NCBI GenBank assembly: GCA_039000515.1
Contig: JBCFYV010000001.1
Coordinates: 53,872,410 to 53,936,409 of the forward strand
Direction of reading: 5' to 3'
DNA: 64,000 bases
From: Timema cristinae
Lineage: Eukaryota > Arthropoda > Insecta > Phasmatodea > Timematidae
Shown piece after piece: positions 36,001-45,721 of the stretch. The translations under genes and the position numbers were made by a program. The first letter of the stretch is position 1; each line of letters starts with the position of its first letter. A model generated the notes under the pieces. The model did not search any database. It was not told the DNA's origin and worked only from the letters and a program-made list of their open reading frames with translations.

Positions 36001-39000
36001 TCATTACAATCAAAAAACAATTTTTTCAATATTTTGACTCAAATTTCAGAAAGTTAAGTTCTGGCGGTTTAAGGATTTTGTATTTTTTTCACCAAATTAG
36101 GTTTATTGCTGTTTTACATTAACGCTGAAAAACTGTAAATGTATCCTGGTATTCTCGGGCATACCAGACACGGATGTTTTGTTTAGGTAATTTTTAGGGA
36201 TAGACGGGAATTACTTTTTTATTTCGGGACAGGAACGGAAAATTTTAAAATTATGCTTTAGAATAATTTGATTTATAAATTAATATGGTAAGACTTGTAT
36301 ATGCTATAATATTATTAAAACCTGATTCGGCGGCCGCATGACCTAAGGCTTCACTCTCGCAAAAGACTAGACTGCCGATGATTGAGAGATCATAGTTTGA
36401 TCCTAGCCAGGTGTACTAAGGGTCGTTTTTCCTAAATGGTTTCCCACTCTATCTAAGCAAATGCGGCTAAACCTCCCCTAAATTCAATCATTCTCATTCC
36501 TAACACACTAGAGTCATTAGTACATAAGCGTATTACCGGAACGGGTTATAAGACGCGGTGCTAAAAGAACACTGTTAAGGGTAATAAAAATAACATAATA
36601 GAATAAATAGAGGTGTGTGAATCATATTCTTTATCAAATCAAATAACGAAATTTTGAATTACTATCAATTAATACAAATCCAATAATTGATTTTATAAAC
36701 TTTTTGCTAGAAAATATTTTTATTAGTTAATTTCTTTTGATAAAGGTGTGTTATATTTAATTATTTGCATAGTGCAAAAAACACTACAAAACAGTGTTTG
36801 GCACCTCTACAATATGCTCGAAGTATGAAACTGACTAATATTATCTAGGTGTCAAATCTCCTAAAAGTTATTTTCTTATATGTTCTCTGTGGGTTTGACA
36901 CCTCTAAATGTGCTTTTTTAACACCCCTTATACTCCACAACCAGCCTAGCTCATCAACAGACACACTTATCCCTCATAAATGAATGACCTTGGCAAGCTA
37001 CTTCCTCCCTCACCCCTTTCCTCTCATTTCTACACCCAAAAGATACTAGAATATATCTCTGTTCTTTAAATCTTTCAAGTTCCTTCACTTGTTGAACCTA
37101 AAAAATAGCTGCCGATAGACAAAGAGCAATAAGTCATGTACCTTCCAACTTATTTGTCTATCTACAGGTGGTAGAATAACCCCCTCCCCATCCCAACCAC
37201 CAAGTTTGCTATAGCACAAAGAAGACTGTCTACAAAAGAGATTAATAGTGATTAGTGGGAAATAACTGCTATTACACAAGCCGGCACCCTTTGTTTTGTT
37301 TTCCCACCCAACACTTTTCGGGAAAGGGTCATTCCCGCCCCACCAACGAGAATTGATAAATTCCTGACCTTTTATCGAGGTTTCCAGATACCGTTCACCC
37401 CTAGTAATTTTTTTTACTATTTTTAATTTTGTTTTAGTTATTAAAAAAAATTACACCACAATAAATAACAAATTTTAATGCTAGGTTGGATGAGCGGGAA
37501 AAGATTTAAATTGTAAATGTTAATTAATTGGAATCTAGAATTGAAAAATTGTGGTTATAGTTTAAAAATCATAATCAGGAATAGTGAGTGACATCCATCT
37601 CTCTACTTACTAATAATGTAATATTTTGTTCAGTTTACCTGACAGCCTCCTTGACTTGAGGATGGGTGGACATTCCCAAGTAGTCGTTGGAACACCACAC
37701 TGTGATGGGCCGCTCACCCCAACTGTACTCCAATGCTGCCGGGAACTCCTTTGCTAAGCGGTTCACTTTCTTAAACACCCTGTATGAGTGGTCCTCCTTC
37801 TTTTTCATTATCTGCTTGTGAAAGTAGTCTTCATATGGGAACGCTCCAGCTTGTCACAACATTAACACATTATTTTGATTATTAATAATATTAATAGTAG
37901 TAATGTGTATATATATATATATATTAGACGTGTACAGATTCAGTAAAACCGATTATCGATACCAATTACCGATTGTTTGAAATAATTGTTTATGCTAAGA
38001 TTATTTACACCGATTAATCCCAATTATCGACTATTTATTAATAACTATTGGGAAATTACTTAAGAGAATGATAAGTTAATCTAATTAATACAAAAAGATT
38101 GTATGCATAAAATAAATTATTTTAAGCATAACCGGTAAAAGTTGGAGCTAGACTGTTAGTTTTATCAGTGGTATGAACTTATATTTCTTAATCTGTTTAT
38201 GTAATATTTGCATAGCCTGCAACCCAGATGTGGTATTTATGTGTGTCTTTTGCAATTTTGATCACTAAACTCCTACCTAGAAAATTTTGATTTAAATTTT
38301 ACTTTTAAAAAACACAATTAATCAACATAATAATCGCTGATTACGATTAATTGCCGATGCCCTAATATACGTCCAATAATGATTCATCGGTACACCCCTT
38401 ATACATATATATATATATAAAATTAATTAATATAATAAGTTATAATTATGTTTTTATTACTAATATTAGTATTAAATAATACATATCTTCTATGAGCAAA
38501 AAATGTAATACATTGTTTTAAGGGTGTACTAGTTTACTTTTTGATGAATAATGATTTAAATTTATCTTAAATTTCAATGAATTTGAAATGACACAGAAGC
38601 ATGAGTGACCTACTTCAAGAAAATATGAATGTAATGTAGTTTAACATAGTCTAAATCTCGGGGCTTTATTAGGAGATATCCAAAACAAATGATAGGGCCA
38701 GTAAACAATCCATATAGAAACAGTATGTTAATGTTTCACTCTACTTAAAATAAAGATGTACTGTATTTTTTTTTGTTAGTTGTGGACCAATTTCTAATAT
38801 GCTAGTATGTTGGCATACACCATAAGATAATTTTAATATTCTAGAGGATGGGGAGAAATATATTTTTCAAATTACAGCCAAGAGAATGGAAACTCTTAAT
38901 GTTTTGTTAGTGCTTCACATGTCTATTGGGATTATTTACAACTCCAACTTAAGGCTTCTATTTTAGAAAAATAAATTACAAGAAAATGCACTAGCATTTT

Positions 39001-39707
39001 CCTATATACCGGGAGTTCGTTTAAAAACTTTCCACCAAAATATATCGTAGAAAAAATATTTTAAACAAAAGTTGGATATGCGGGGAAAGTAAGGTGGTAA
39101 GGCTGATATGACTTTGGGTGGCGTTGCTAAGGTGACATTAAAGTCACTTTAATTTATTAAATGAGACTCCATATTTTTTATTACATTTTCTTGTAGATCA
39201 CGTTGAGCCATTTTCAAAATGGTAGTTTTAAGCTTTTTAAAGAAAAAGCTATCACAAGAATTGAGCCTCACAAGTTTCCGAGACGCCGGAAGTTGCAGTT
39301 GCATGACTGAATTTTCTCAGTTAGGACATGCAAATTGTTAGTAGAGGTGTGTGAAGGTCACTTTTTAAATGAGAAGCAAAGTCAAAGTGAATCTTGGAAC
39401 ATGCAAGCAAAGTCAAAGCTAAAGTTTTTGTTTGTCACATAAACAGGGCTGTGGGGTCGGTATACCAAGTCTTCAACTGTGACTCCTCTATTTTTCTACT
39501 GCCCGACGCCTTCATAAATGGCTAATATATATTATTAGTAATAATAAATTGACTGCAGTAAAATCCTTCAATACAGACTTCATGGGAAGGATCTCGGGCA
39601 TTGAGAATTTATATTTTAATAAATTTGTCAAACAAAATTACAAACAATGATCTTATTGGTAATAAATAAAATGATAGAATATTAGGAAAATGGTAGAGCA
39701 CAAATAA

Positions 39708-39742
<35 letters not shown>

Positions 39743-42700
39743 GCACCGCGTCTTACTACCCGTTCGGGTTATACGCACTTACGCTAATGTGTAATAGTAG
39801 GGTGATTGTGAGATGAAATGGAGGACTTACAGTTTAACGTGGGATCTGAACCACGGTGGAGGCGTGGGGGTTTGAACCCCGGGCCCCAGCACAGAAGTCC
39901 GACACCTTACCCCTAGACCACCAGGTCACCAAAATAAAAGTAAAAACACTAACACATATTTACACACACATCAATAATCCGATGCTACTATAGCATCTTC
40001 CTCAGGAAGTAGTAGTGGGCATTGATTTTAAAATATAATAAAAAGTTAAAATTATATATTGTTATAACATTATAAGTTTTTATTTTGAAGCCAGAGTCCG
40101 TACATTTTTACCAACTAACTCCACAACCTTGCACATAATACTAATTTTAATTTCTAAATTAGTATCCTTTAAGTGCAACTAGGTTAATAGAAAGGTTTAC
40201 ATTAAAAAAACAAAGCATGGTATAGTATTTTATGCTGAGATATGTGACTTTACCTATGCTTCCAATAAATGTCATTTAATCACTAGGTGATGTTAAAATA
40301 CTGTCTAATAGCTGTTCTAAAAATTATTATATGCTGAACTATGTCATCTTTAGTGAAATATTTCTAATTTATTGATGTGTTTTTATTCCTTCAAGATGTT
40401 TTGAAGATGCACTGATGGGTACCAAAGTCTAGGCGAAATGTGATTAAATCTTCAACTTGAATATATTCAAGCTTCATATACCCTATTGTTTATAAAAGAT
40501 TTATGTAACATTGTAATATTTACCAGATATGTTATCATCCTCAAAATTATTAAATGAAGGAATCTCTTGTTTCGCTTCTATCTCGTCAACACGATGGATC
40601 ATAGTACCCACTGAAAGGAAAATAAATCATCAGACTAAAATTACCTTCTCTGATTTATTTAGTTTTTAAAACTTTACATTAATTCTATGCAGTTTTTAAA
40701 AGCACTTAATGTTTATGAATTGTATTTATTTCCTAGATATGAATTATAAAAAAAAAACACTTACCTTTCCTTGACTTGAAGAATACATTTGGGACTTGAA
40801 CAAACCAGTCATAAGCAAAACTTTGCACTTTAAGCTCATGAACATGGCATACAGACGTTGAATATATAATCATACAGTTAGTGAGAAGCATCAGAGTTAA
40901 ATTTAGATTAGAACCTTGAATAGCTTAAAGTATATTAGTAGGCATAAGCTCTAATGCCAGTGTGCTGACTATTAAGTTCTTATTCTAACTTATTTCTTAG
41001 ATAAAAATATATCTTAAACTGCCTAGTGAGAGGAAGAAAACCCAATTCCAAAGTTATGCATTTCTGGTCATGCCGGGAATCATCCTGGGACCCTTGGATC
41101 AATAGCCACAACCTTAAATCAGCTGAGCTAAGGTGTAGGCCTAGAAATAAGGTGCTAATGATCTCCCTCAATGGCAGTGTTTCATTAGAGTGAACTCTAA
41201 AATGGTAGAATTATTGTGGAGCAATTAAGTGAGAGTTTCACTTGATTCGTGGATGTACCAAATGATATTTACATGGTTTCTCCTTTGAGTCAAGTCGATA
41301 ATATCTTCCTTCGTCTCTTTACTGGCTTCTCTCACCAGTGGAGTCATCTCCGAGAGGAACGGGCACTTCTTAACAGCATGTGCTTTGGCTGAAATATTCA
41401 TATACAATAAACACATTCCTGAAATTCTCTTAACAATCCATACAGATTATTACATAGATAATTGTTTTGTCATTAAATATAACTTTATTTCAGTTGGGGA
41501 CTTTTTTATTATTTCTTTTACAAAAGAAAAGTACCTACATGCTTCCTATCAAACAAAATGTATTGCATCAAGGTTGATACTGGTAGTCTTTGAAATTTTT
41601 GAAATCATCTTGAATTTCCTATGTTTTCCTACAAAAAAAATAAAAATTCCCACATAATTTATTTTGCATGCGAAGCTATAAATGTAAATTAAATCTTTTT
41701 ATTGTAATTGTCTTATGCTAGAGCAATTCCAAAATAAACCACCAAACGGCTGGTAAAAAGGTAAAAAAATATAAGCCTATTTAAAAAAAATTGTTTATTA
41801 CCTACTAAACTTTTATACATAACTGCACTACTTTTCCAAATAGTTGCCACCCAAATTCAGAGATTGTCATACTGTGGCACCAACTTTTGCGATCCATCAT
41901 CAAGGAACGGCGCTGCCGGGGCCCTCAACCGTTGTTGACTCCATCCATGAGCTTTTCGTTGGTATCGAAGCCCTGGGTAGCAAGCAAGACCTTAATATGT
42001 CTAAAGAGACGGTAATCGCTTGGTGCCAAGTCTCGCCTACAAGTTGTTGTGCAGGAGAATGACACCCTTGGTGAGCATTCTACATCTTTTGTTAGAACCG
42101 ACCTTCAGAAAAGGATGGACCTCCAAAGATTCTTCAGAGTTTCACAATAACATCAGAGCTCTATTGTGAAACACTGAATAAGCTTTGGAGGTCAATCCAA
42201 AATGTCCAGAATGCTCACCAAGAGCATCGTTCTCCTGCATTAAGTGTGGACCCCACAGTGTGACCGGCACAAATGCTTTATTTGAGCATTTCAACCATTC
42301 CTCTTAAAGCCGAGACTTGGGACCAAGCAATTACAATCCCTTCAGAAACATAAAGGTCTTGCTTGCTACCCAGCGCTTTGAAACCAATGAGAAACTCATG
42401 GATGGAATCAACAACTGAAATGGGTACCCTGCCGGTGTCATTCCTTGACGATGGATCGCAAAAGCTGGTGCCCCGATATGACAATCCCTGAATTTGGGTG
42501 GTGACTATGTGGAAAAGTAGAGCAGTTATGTGTATAAGTTTTGTATTTAATAAGAATTGTTGCCGTATTTTTTACTTTTTTTCTAACCAGTCAATAAAAG
42601 GTTGATTTTGAAATTAACCTCATATTAAATTCTTGGTACAAGAAATTATTTTTAAAATATCTGAAAATTCCAGGGATATTTTAAAATCTCCCTGACTTCT

Positions 42701-44942
42701 TCTTGAACCTTTCCTGTTACACAAAATTCCCCAACTTTTCCTGATTTCCCCTGTTTCCTAATTACATAATTATCAACCAAAATGTACTTTGCTAAAAATA
42801 AAATTAGAGGGTTTAAAAAAATATTTCATTTGTTTTCACACATATTTTAAGAGTCAAATAGTTGCAAAAAAAAAAAAGAATATTCCTAAGTTTAACCTTT
42901 TCTCTCTCGCACAAATACTATGATACAATGATAGTGAGATAATATTAAGCAACAAATTATCTAACAATATAAATTATAGTAATAAGTGGTCAGTAAGCGA
43001 ATGCCCAAGCAAGTTAGGAAGTAGGCTTGATGCAAGGAAATGTGAGCAAAGCCATTAGATTTTTTTTCATCCTATGATAACTTCAAGAAATTAACTTTCT
43101 TCACAGATTTAATGCTAAGCATGAAGGAAAAGCTTATTAGCAAAGGTTACTTGTGTATTATGTTAGAATAATTATAACATATTATAAAACATTCTAAAAT
43201 AATAATTTAGGTAAGGAGAGTTACAATAGTAATAATTATAGCCCAAACAATCTTAAAAATAAATAAATTAACTATAAACATTAAAAACACAGTAGAAAAA
43301 GCCGTCATGACAGTTCATAAAAGTTACTAAAAATATTTTCCTGCGATGTTCAGCTGACATTTTTTATAGATACTATCAATACTAATTAAAATATTACTTA
43401 TAATATTGTAAAATAAAATGTTATCTATGTTGATGGTAACAATATGGCTATTTTCTATTCCTCTCTAAACGTTGATTCTGAAAATAATGCAAGGTAAGAT
43501 TCTTGATCCTAGAAATACATATTAGATATCAGGAATTTTATTGCATGGTAAGTTAAAATTTTCGAAACAAAATAAAGTTTTTAAGCATAGAACAGCACAC
43601 GTGACACAATTTAAATTAATAAAAACATCACTAGACACAAATAGTCTTAATTAGCAGAGCTGTGGACTCAGTACACCAGGCCTTAGACTCGGACTCCCTC
43701 ATAAATTATTTAAGTATATTAATTAGTAATAAACCAAAAAAAAATTTACTCCAGTTAAATGCTCAAACGCAGATTACTTTATGCGATGTTTCTATGGCAT
43801 TATCAGTCACCTGGCGGTCTAGGGGTAAGGTGTCGGACTTCTGTGCTGGGGTCCGGGGTTCAATCCTCGGTCCCGGCAAAGATTTATCTGATTACCAAAC
43901 CCTTCCTTCACCTCTGACAAGACATCTTGTGAATGTGTGGAATGCCAGGCCTCCACCGTGGTTCGGATTCCACGTTAAACTGTAGGTCCTTCATTTCATC
44001 TCACAATCACCCTACCATTACACATTAGCGTAGGTGCGTATAACCCGAACGGGTAGTAAGACGCTGTGCTAATAATAATAATAATCTATGGCATTGTAAA
44101 TTTATACTTAAGTAAATTTTTCATTTGTAATTACAACTATTGATCCCAAAGAACAAATAAGTATGCGTCTCCCTTTCCTGGGGGAAAAGTGGGGGGGGGG
44201 GGGGGGGGGATCATCCAGATGAGGAACTGAGTCGGCGGCCTAACCGTCAGGAAGGGGAAACAAAAAAACTTTAAGTACCTTCTTAACAGTTTGAATTTGC
44301 CACGTTCCCATTGGTGCAAATTAAAACATGGTGAAGAAGGGTAGGACTGTAATGACCAGTAAATAGCGGTCCAACCGAGATATTCAGTAGGGTTGCTTAC
44401 TACTTTGACTCCACAGACCTGCTTAATAGCTACAAATGGGCATGAAAAGACCTGTAACTTTACCATTAAGTTATTATTATTAGCACAGCGTCTTACTACC
44501 CGTTCGGGTTATACGCACTTACGCTGTGTAATGGTGGGGTGATTGTGAGATGAAATGAAGGACCTACAGTTTAACGTGGAATCCGAACCATGGTGGCGAC
44601 CTGGCATTCCCCACATTCACAAGATGTCTTGTCAGAGGTGAAGGAAGGGTTTGGTAATCAGATAAATCTGTGCCGGGACCGGGGATTGAACCCCGGCCGC
44701 CAGCATAGAAGTCTGACACCGTACCCCTAGACCACCAGGTCACCGGGACCATTAAGTTAATTTATGACAAACTATTGATCAGTTATAGTTCTATGCGGAC
44801 CTTGACTGGTGAGGTCCGGGGAAGTGTGGGTTGCAGCAACTTGCGACATGATGGGGCAATATTGTATGAACTTGTTGAGGAGGGCAGACCCATGGTTCTG
44901 GACGAACGCCAGCGATAAACGAGTCAGGAATGGGCACGGCAT
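20863..44942 (-). CDS. ALAS: 5-aminolevulinate synthase, mitochondrial (ALAS), whole gene, eight coding exons
   Basis: ALAS is the PLP-dependent mitochondrial matrix enzyme that condenses glycine with succinyl-CoA to 5-aminolevulinate, the committed step of heme synthesis. Coding exons on the minus strand are 44801-44942, 41323-41388, 40524-40610, 37639-37849, 33418-33602, 26836-27180, 22341-22608 and 20863-21099. All phases agree. Visible features: three Cys-Pro heme-regulatory motifs (about residues 3, 29 and 56) in the targeting region; the glycine-rich [14 protein letters not shown] stretch (about 175-188); the PLP-ring Asp in VDEVHAVG (about 313); the catalytic Lys in TLGKAYG (about 347); and the C-terminal [20 protein letters not shown] block. 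The exons sum to 1541 nt, one short of 514 codons, because a base is missing in exon 7 near 22382. The gene is thus frameshifted as given, by sequencing error or real mutation. Confidence 0.95.
21300..22210 (+). pseudogene. LINE reverse transcriptase relic (C-terminal half)
   Basis: Lies in ALAS intron 7, opposite strand. Blocks: [26 protein letters not shown] (catalytic YADD mutated to YAYD), [38 protein letters not shown], then the C-terminal [12 protein letters not shown] and GRGRPRKMW parts. Several internal deletions and frameshifts. Confidence 0.85.
22341..22608 (-). CDS. ALAS: ALAS coding exon 7, with one-base frameshift
   Basis: Begins inside the catalytic loop (Gly)[12 protein letters not shown], whose Lys forms the PLP Schiff base, and runs through FTTSLPP. 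The frame is correct to LLLDAG at about 22382. From there the conserved continuation ([13 protein letters not shown]) lies in the next frame, so one base, apparently a C, is missing in the GGC-TGC stretch. The GTGAGC donor after 22341 and exon 8 both agree with the shifted frame. Confidence 0.92.
23330..23600 (+). pseudogene. LINE 3' relic
   Basis: Contains [14 protein letters not shown] followed by basic sequence, the same C-terminal RT-element motif as above, in ALAS intron 6. Confidence 0.6.
24410..24916 (-). mobile_element. Hairpin element, copy 2
   Basis: Same structure in reverse orientation, with the leader at the right (gccattgggccacctcattt). The 14 bp target duplication is AATCCATTCATTAT / AATCTATTCATTAT. 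Both arms carry variants not seen in copy 1 (AAACTATTAAG, CAAATAGAATAAT, CATTTTAACAC). It lies in ALAS intron 6. Confidence 0.92.
25640..25770 (+). pseudogene. LINE 3' end relic
   Basis: The reading [20 protein letters not shown] and the nucleotide end gaacagttaatgatg match the relic at 8690-8805. In ALAS intron 6, about 10 bp upstream of a hAT MITE. Confidence 0.5.
25780..26209. mobile_element. hAT-type MITE
   Basis: The ends GGGGGTGTGCGAAGCC and (right end, reversed) CTAGGGGTGTGCGAAGCTTT are inverted copies, and internal GAAGC motifs repeat. Non-coding, about 430 bp, in ALAS intron 6. The superfamily is inferred from the GGGGTGTGCGAAGC type of end; the flanking duplication is unclear. Confidence 0.65.
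26836..27180 (-). CDS. ALAS: ALAS coding exon 6
   Basis: The acceptor is ttttttcctgcag; the donor is CTAG|GTATGT. It encodes [14 protein letters not shown] and the PLP-binding [20 protein letters not shown], whose Asp contacts the pyridine nitrogen in this family. It ends at DIISGTLG, just before the catalytic lysine. Confidence 0.96.
27200..29700. other. Part of ALAS intron 5, mostly unexplained
   Basis: Contains the sequence CGTATTTACCCGAATCTAAG near 27480 (like a DNA-transposon end; a related inverted copy is at 33165-33195), a 131-residue plus-strand reading at 27661-28056 that I do not recognise, and the 27 bp minisatellite. Confidence 0.4.
28405..28575. repeat. 27 bp minisatellite, about six units
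   Basis: Degenerate tandem units of the form TTAAGGGGTTTAAAACCTAAA plus 5-6 variable bases, period 26-28 bp, in ALAS intron 5. Confidence 0.75.
29710..29930. repeat. Two diverged direct repeats, about 100 bp
   Basis: Units start GTCTTAAGT and contain CTTTACTCTTTGAAA / TTTTACTCTTTGAAA. In ALAS intron 5, upstream of the CpG-rich patch. Confidence 0.5.
30060..30480. promoter_or_regulatory. CpG-rich patch with divergent promoter-like motifs
   Basis: An abrupt CpG-rich stretch in AT-rich ALAS intron 5. Minus strand: TATAAAAG at 30157-30164 with GC-rich sequence about 30 bp downstream. Plus strand: initiator-like TTCAGTC near 30376, then ATG at 30443 and a consensus donor CGG|GTAAGT at 30462, giving a possible tiny coding start (MESVQS). 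A G-rich run (G7-T-G6-T-G7 pattern, 30196-30217) lies between. It could be a first exon of an unknown gene, an LTR, or another element's 5' end. Confidence 0.4.
30832..31234. mobile_element. Second fold-back element, about 400 bp
   Basis: Two imperfect inverted arms of about 190 bp (left gaagtcaacttgaaatgaga, right the complement tcctttcaagttgacttc), centred near 31037. Both ends resemble GTAGARACA. No coding capacity and no certain target duplication. It lies in ALAS intron 5. Confidence 0.75.
31775..32156 (+). mobile_element. Hairpin element, copy 3, right arm shortened
   Basis: Leader and complete left arm; the right arm keeps only its outer ~72 bp. The 15 bp target duplication AATATTCTTGATATT is perfect (31760-31774, 32157-32171). 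Both arms share a private AAGAATAAGAAT duplication and AAAGAAATAGG variant. It lies in ALAS intron 5. Confidence 0.93.
33418..33602 (-). CDS. ALAS: ALAS coding exon 5
   Basis: The acceptor is atgttcacag; the donor is CCAG|GTATTT. It encodes the glycine-rich [14 protein letters not shown] motif, then the [18 protein letters not shown] and TLAKMLPG blocks. Only about 40 bp upstream (higher coordinates) lies a relic of a LINE 3' end. Confidence 0.95.
33789..35337. mobile_element. hAT-like non-autonomous element, 1.55 kb
   Basis: Terminal inverted repeats CACTGGCGTATTCTCTGGG and (right end, reversed) CAGTGGCGTATTCTGGG are flanked by 8 bp duplications TCTGGCTG / TCTGTCTG (7 of 8). Both the 8 bp length and the CAGTGGCG-type end are hAT features. 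I see no transposase inside. It carries SINE C and sits in SINE D. Confidence 0.85.
34743..35062 (+). mobile_element. SINE family C (tRNA-derived)
   Basis: Head with A-box-like TGGTCTAGTGGTCACAGG and B-box-like GGGTTTGATTTCC. The body includes gtgctgaccacatgacaccc, a motif I recall from invertebrate SINEs (memory, not checked). The 13 bp target duplication has one mismatch (34730-34742, 35063-35075). It sits inside the hAT-like element 33789-35337 and lacks the tail of families A and B. Confidence 0.85.
36321..36567 (+). mobile_element. SINE family B
   Basis: Lies in ALAS intron 4. A tRNA-like head (gcggccgcatgacctaagg), a degenerate B box (agtttgatcc), the body, and the common tail (ggaacgggttataagacgcg) ending gtgctaaaag are visible. 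Confidence 0.85.
37639..37849 (-). CDS. ALAS: ALAS coding exon 4
   Basis: Encodes the start of the catalytic core: [20 protein letters not shown], then the [13 protein letters not shown] block, whose SNDYLG is a hallmark of the alpha-oxoamine synthase family. The acceptor is tgtgacaag (poor pyrimidine tract, but in phase); the donor is CAG|GTAAAC. Confidence 0.88.
37927..38398. mobile_element. hAT-type MITE
   Basis: The ends agacgtgtacagattcagta and (right, reversed) aggggtgtaccgatgaatca are similar, and the interior is rich in CGATTA/TAATCG motifs, a pattern I recall for hAT MITEs. TA-rich sequence on both sides hides the target duplication. It lies in ALAS intron 3, next to exon 4. Confidence 0.6.
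39713..39931 (-). mobile_element. SINE family A, internally deleted
   Basis: Minus-strand SINE with head GGTGACCTGGTGGTCTAGGG and B-box region GGGGTTCAAACCCC. About 90 bp of body is missing between the head and the ...ccaccgtgg segment. It has the common tail and TTA repeats. The target duplication AAATAAAAGTA is perfect (39702-39712, 39932-39942). It lies in ALAS intron 4. Confidence 0.92.
40524..40610 (-). CDS. ALAS: ALAS coding exon 3
   Basis: The acceptor is cctttcag; the donor is CTG|GTAAAT. It encodes the variable, polar linker between presequence and catalytic core ([18 protein letters not shown]...). Phase 1 in, phase 1 out. Confidence 0.8.
41045..41140 (-). mobile_element. SINE family D head fragment
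   Basis: Minus-strand A box TAGCTCAGCTGATTTAAGG and remnants of the B box (ggtcccaggatgattcccg). It lies in ALAS intron 2. Confidence 0.55.
41323..41388 (-). CDS. ALAS: ALAS coding exon 2
   Basis: The acceptor is atatttcag. It encodes [22 protein letters not shown] with the third Cys-Pro motif (KKCPFL). The donor GCCA|GTAAAG leaves phase 1, which fits exon 3. A later GTAAAT donor (exon end 41273) would leave phase 0 and put a stop in exon 3, so I chose the shorter form. Confidence 0.75.
41750..42590. mobile_element. Mariner 3'-half inverted duplication
   Basis: A near-palindrome of about 840 bp centred near 42165. Each arm reads outward as the C-terminal half of a mariner transposase. On the plus strand the right arm shows [20 protein letters not shown] and, after a frameshift, [11 protein letters not shown] plus stop at about 42521. 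The left arm gives the mirror image on the minus strand. Both outer ends look like the 3' terminal repeat (ctggtaaaaaggtaaaaaaa). No full transposase is present. It lies in ALAS intron 1. Confidence 0.85.
43345..43445 (-). repeat. Dispersed repeat R1, copy 5
   Basis: Minus-strand match around aacatagataacattttat and atgtcagctgaacatcgc. ALAS intron 1. Confidence 0.5.
43802..44084 (+). mobile_element. SINE family A, full length
   Basis: tRNA-like head with A-box region TGGCGGTCTAGGGGTAAGG and B-box region GGGGTTCAATCC, then a body of about 150 bp and the common tail with TAA repeats. The target duplication TCTATGGCATT is perfect (43791-43801, 44085-44095). It lies in ALAS intron 1 and is the reference copy here. 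Confidence 0.95.
44191..44209. repeat. Homopolymer G run
   Basis: Nineteen consecutive G between the two family A SINEs in ALAS intron 1. Such runs are prone to sequencing error and can form quadruplexes. Confidence 0.85.
44474..44747 (-). mobile_element. SINE family A, full length
   Basis: Minus-strand copy only 390 bp from the previous one, in opposite orientation. The target duplication ACCATTAAGTTA is perfect (44462-44473, 44748-44759). It ends about 50 bp from ALAS exon 1. Confidence 0.95.
44801..44942 (-). CDS. ALAS: ALAS coding exon 1 (presequence)
   Basis: Starts [19 protein letters not shown], the insect-type ALAS presequence, and contains two Cys-Pro heme-regulatory motifs (CPFL and YCPIM). 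It has basic and hydrophobic residues and almost no acids, as expected for a mitochondrial import signal. An acceptor-like sequence (tttctacaacag) sits 10 bases before the ATG, so a non-coding first exon probably lies further upstream. The donor is weak (CAAG|GTCCGC), but phase 1 fits exon 2 exactly. Confidence 0.88.
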
Positions 44943-45313
44943 TATCTTGGCTCTGTTGTAGAAACAGGAAACATAATTATATATGCGTCAATAAAGCAAT
45001 ATTATAGTTATGTGGTAATAAATAACAGATTTATTAACTACATGGAGAAAATTAGGATTAGGGTTATCACCTAGACAAGTGTTTACCAAACTTCAGTCAG
45101 TCACTTACCGAGGTCATGACCTAACCGATGTTCTCCTTAAATCTATTCATAATAAATGGAAACAAATAGGCCTATATGCTATCTTATAAACTATAACTGG
45201 TCATTTTAATTCAATAAAAATTTAGTGGTAAGCTGAACAAAGCCATGGCATAGGGAAAGAAGAGTTTACGAAGGCCAACATCCATGTTACCTAATTTATT
45301 TACCAAAATTACT

Positions 45314-45555
45314 TTTTTTTATCACCACATTTTACTACCCCATATGTACTAATTATACCAATGGGTTAAGGATGAGTAAGGTTGAATTTAGAGGAAGTGT
45401 ACCCACATTTGTGTGGAGGGAGAGTGGTAAACTATCAAGGGAAAACCACCCTCAGCACACTTGACCGGGATTCAAACCCCGATCTCCTCGTCATCGGCAG
45501 TTTAGCCTATTGCTTGAGTAGCGGCTTAGACCATTCTGCCACTGAAGCAGGTCCA
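45314..45555 (-). mobile_element. SINE family B, with target duplication
   Basis: Body and head of family B on the minus strand. The tail motif is eroded to a T run plus atcaccacattttactaccc. The target duplication ACCAAAATTACT / ACCAAATTTACT (45302-45313, 45556-45567) has one mismatch. Confidence 0.85.
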
Positions 45556-45721
45556 ACCAAATTTACTACTACCAAGAAATATTTCATAATAAATAAAGCC
45601 TTGTTTGCGAGACCCTAGGGGTACGCATACAACAGTTTGGCAAACAGTGCCCTAGATCTACCCAAATAGATTTCCCTGTAAATGTACAAAAATACTTTAT
45701 TTACATCCATTATTGTTTCTC

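Noticed and set aside
36611..36908. Possible small element with AGAGGTGT ends
   Set aside because: Inverted ends of only about 8 bp and no matching duplication; could be chance.
41844..42062. 72-residue ORF
   Set aside because: It is antisense to the mariner transposase C-terminus in the left arm of the palindrome.
43802..43880. Genuine tRNA gene
   Set aside because: A and B boxes are present, but no acceptor stem can be formed and the same sequence recurs with body and tail, so it is a SINE head.
43662..43985. 107-residue ORF and relatives at 44564 and 50766
   Set aside because: These are readings through family A SINEs; the similarity between them is SINE sequence.
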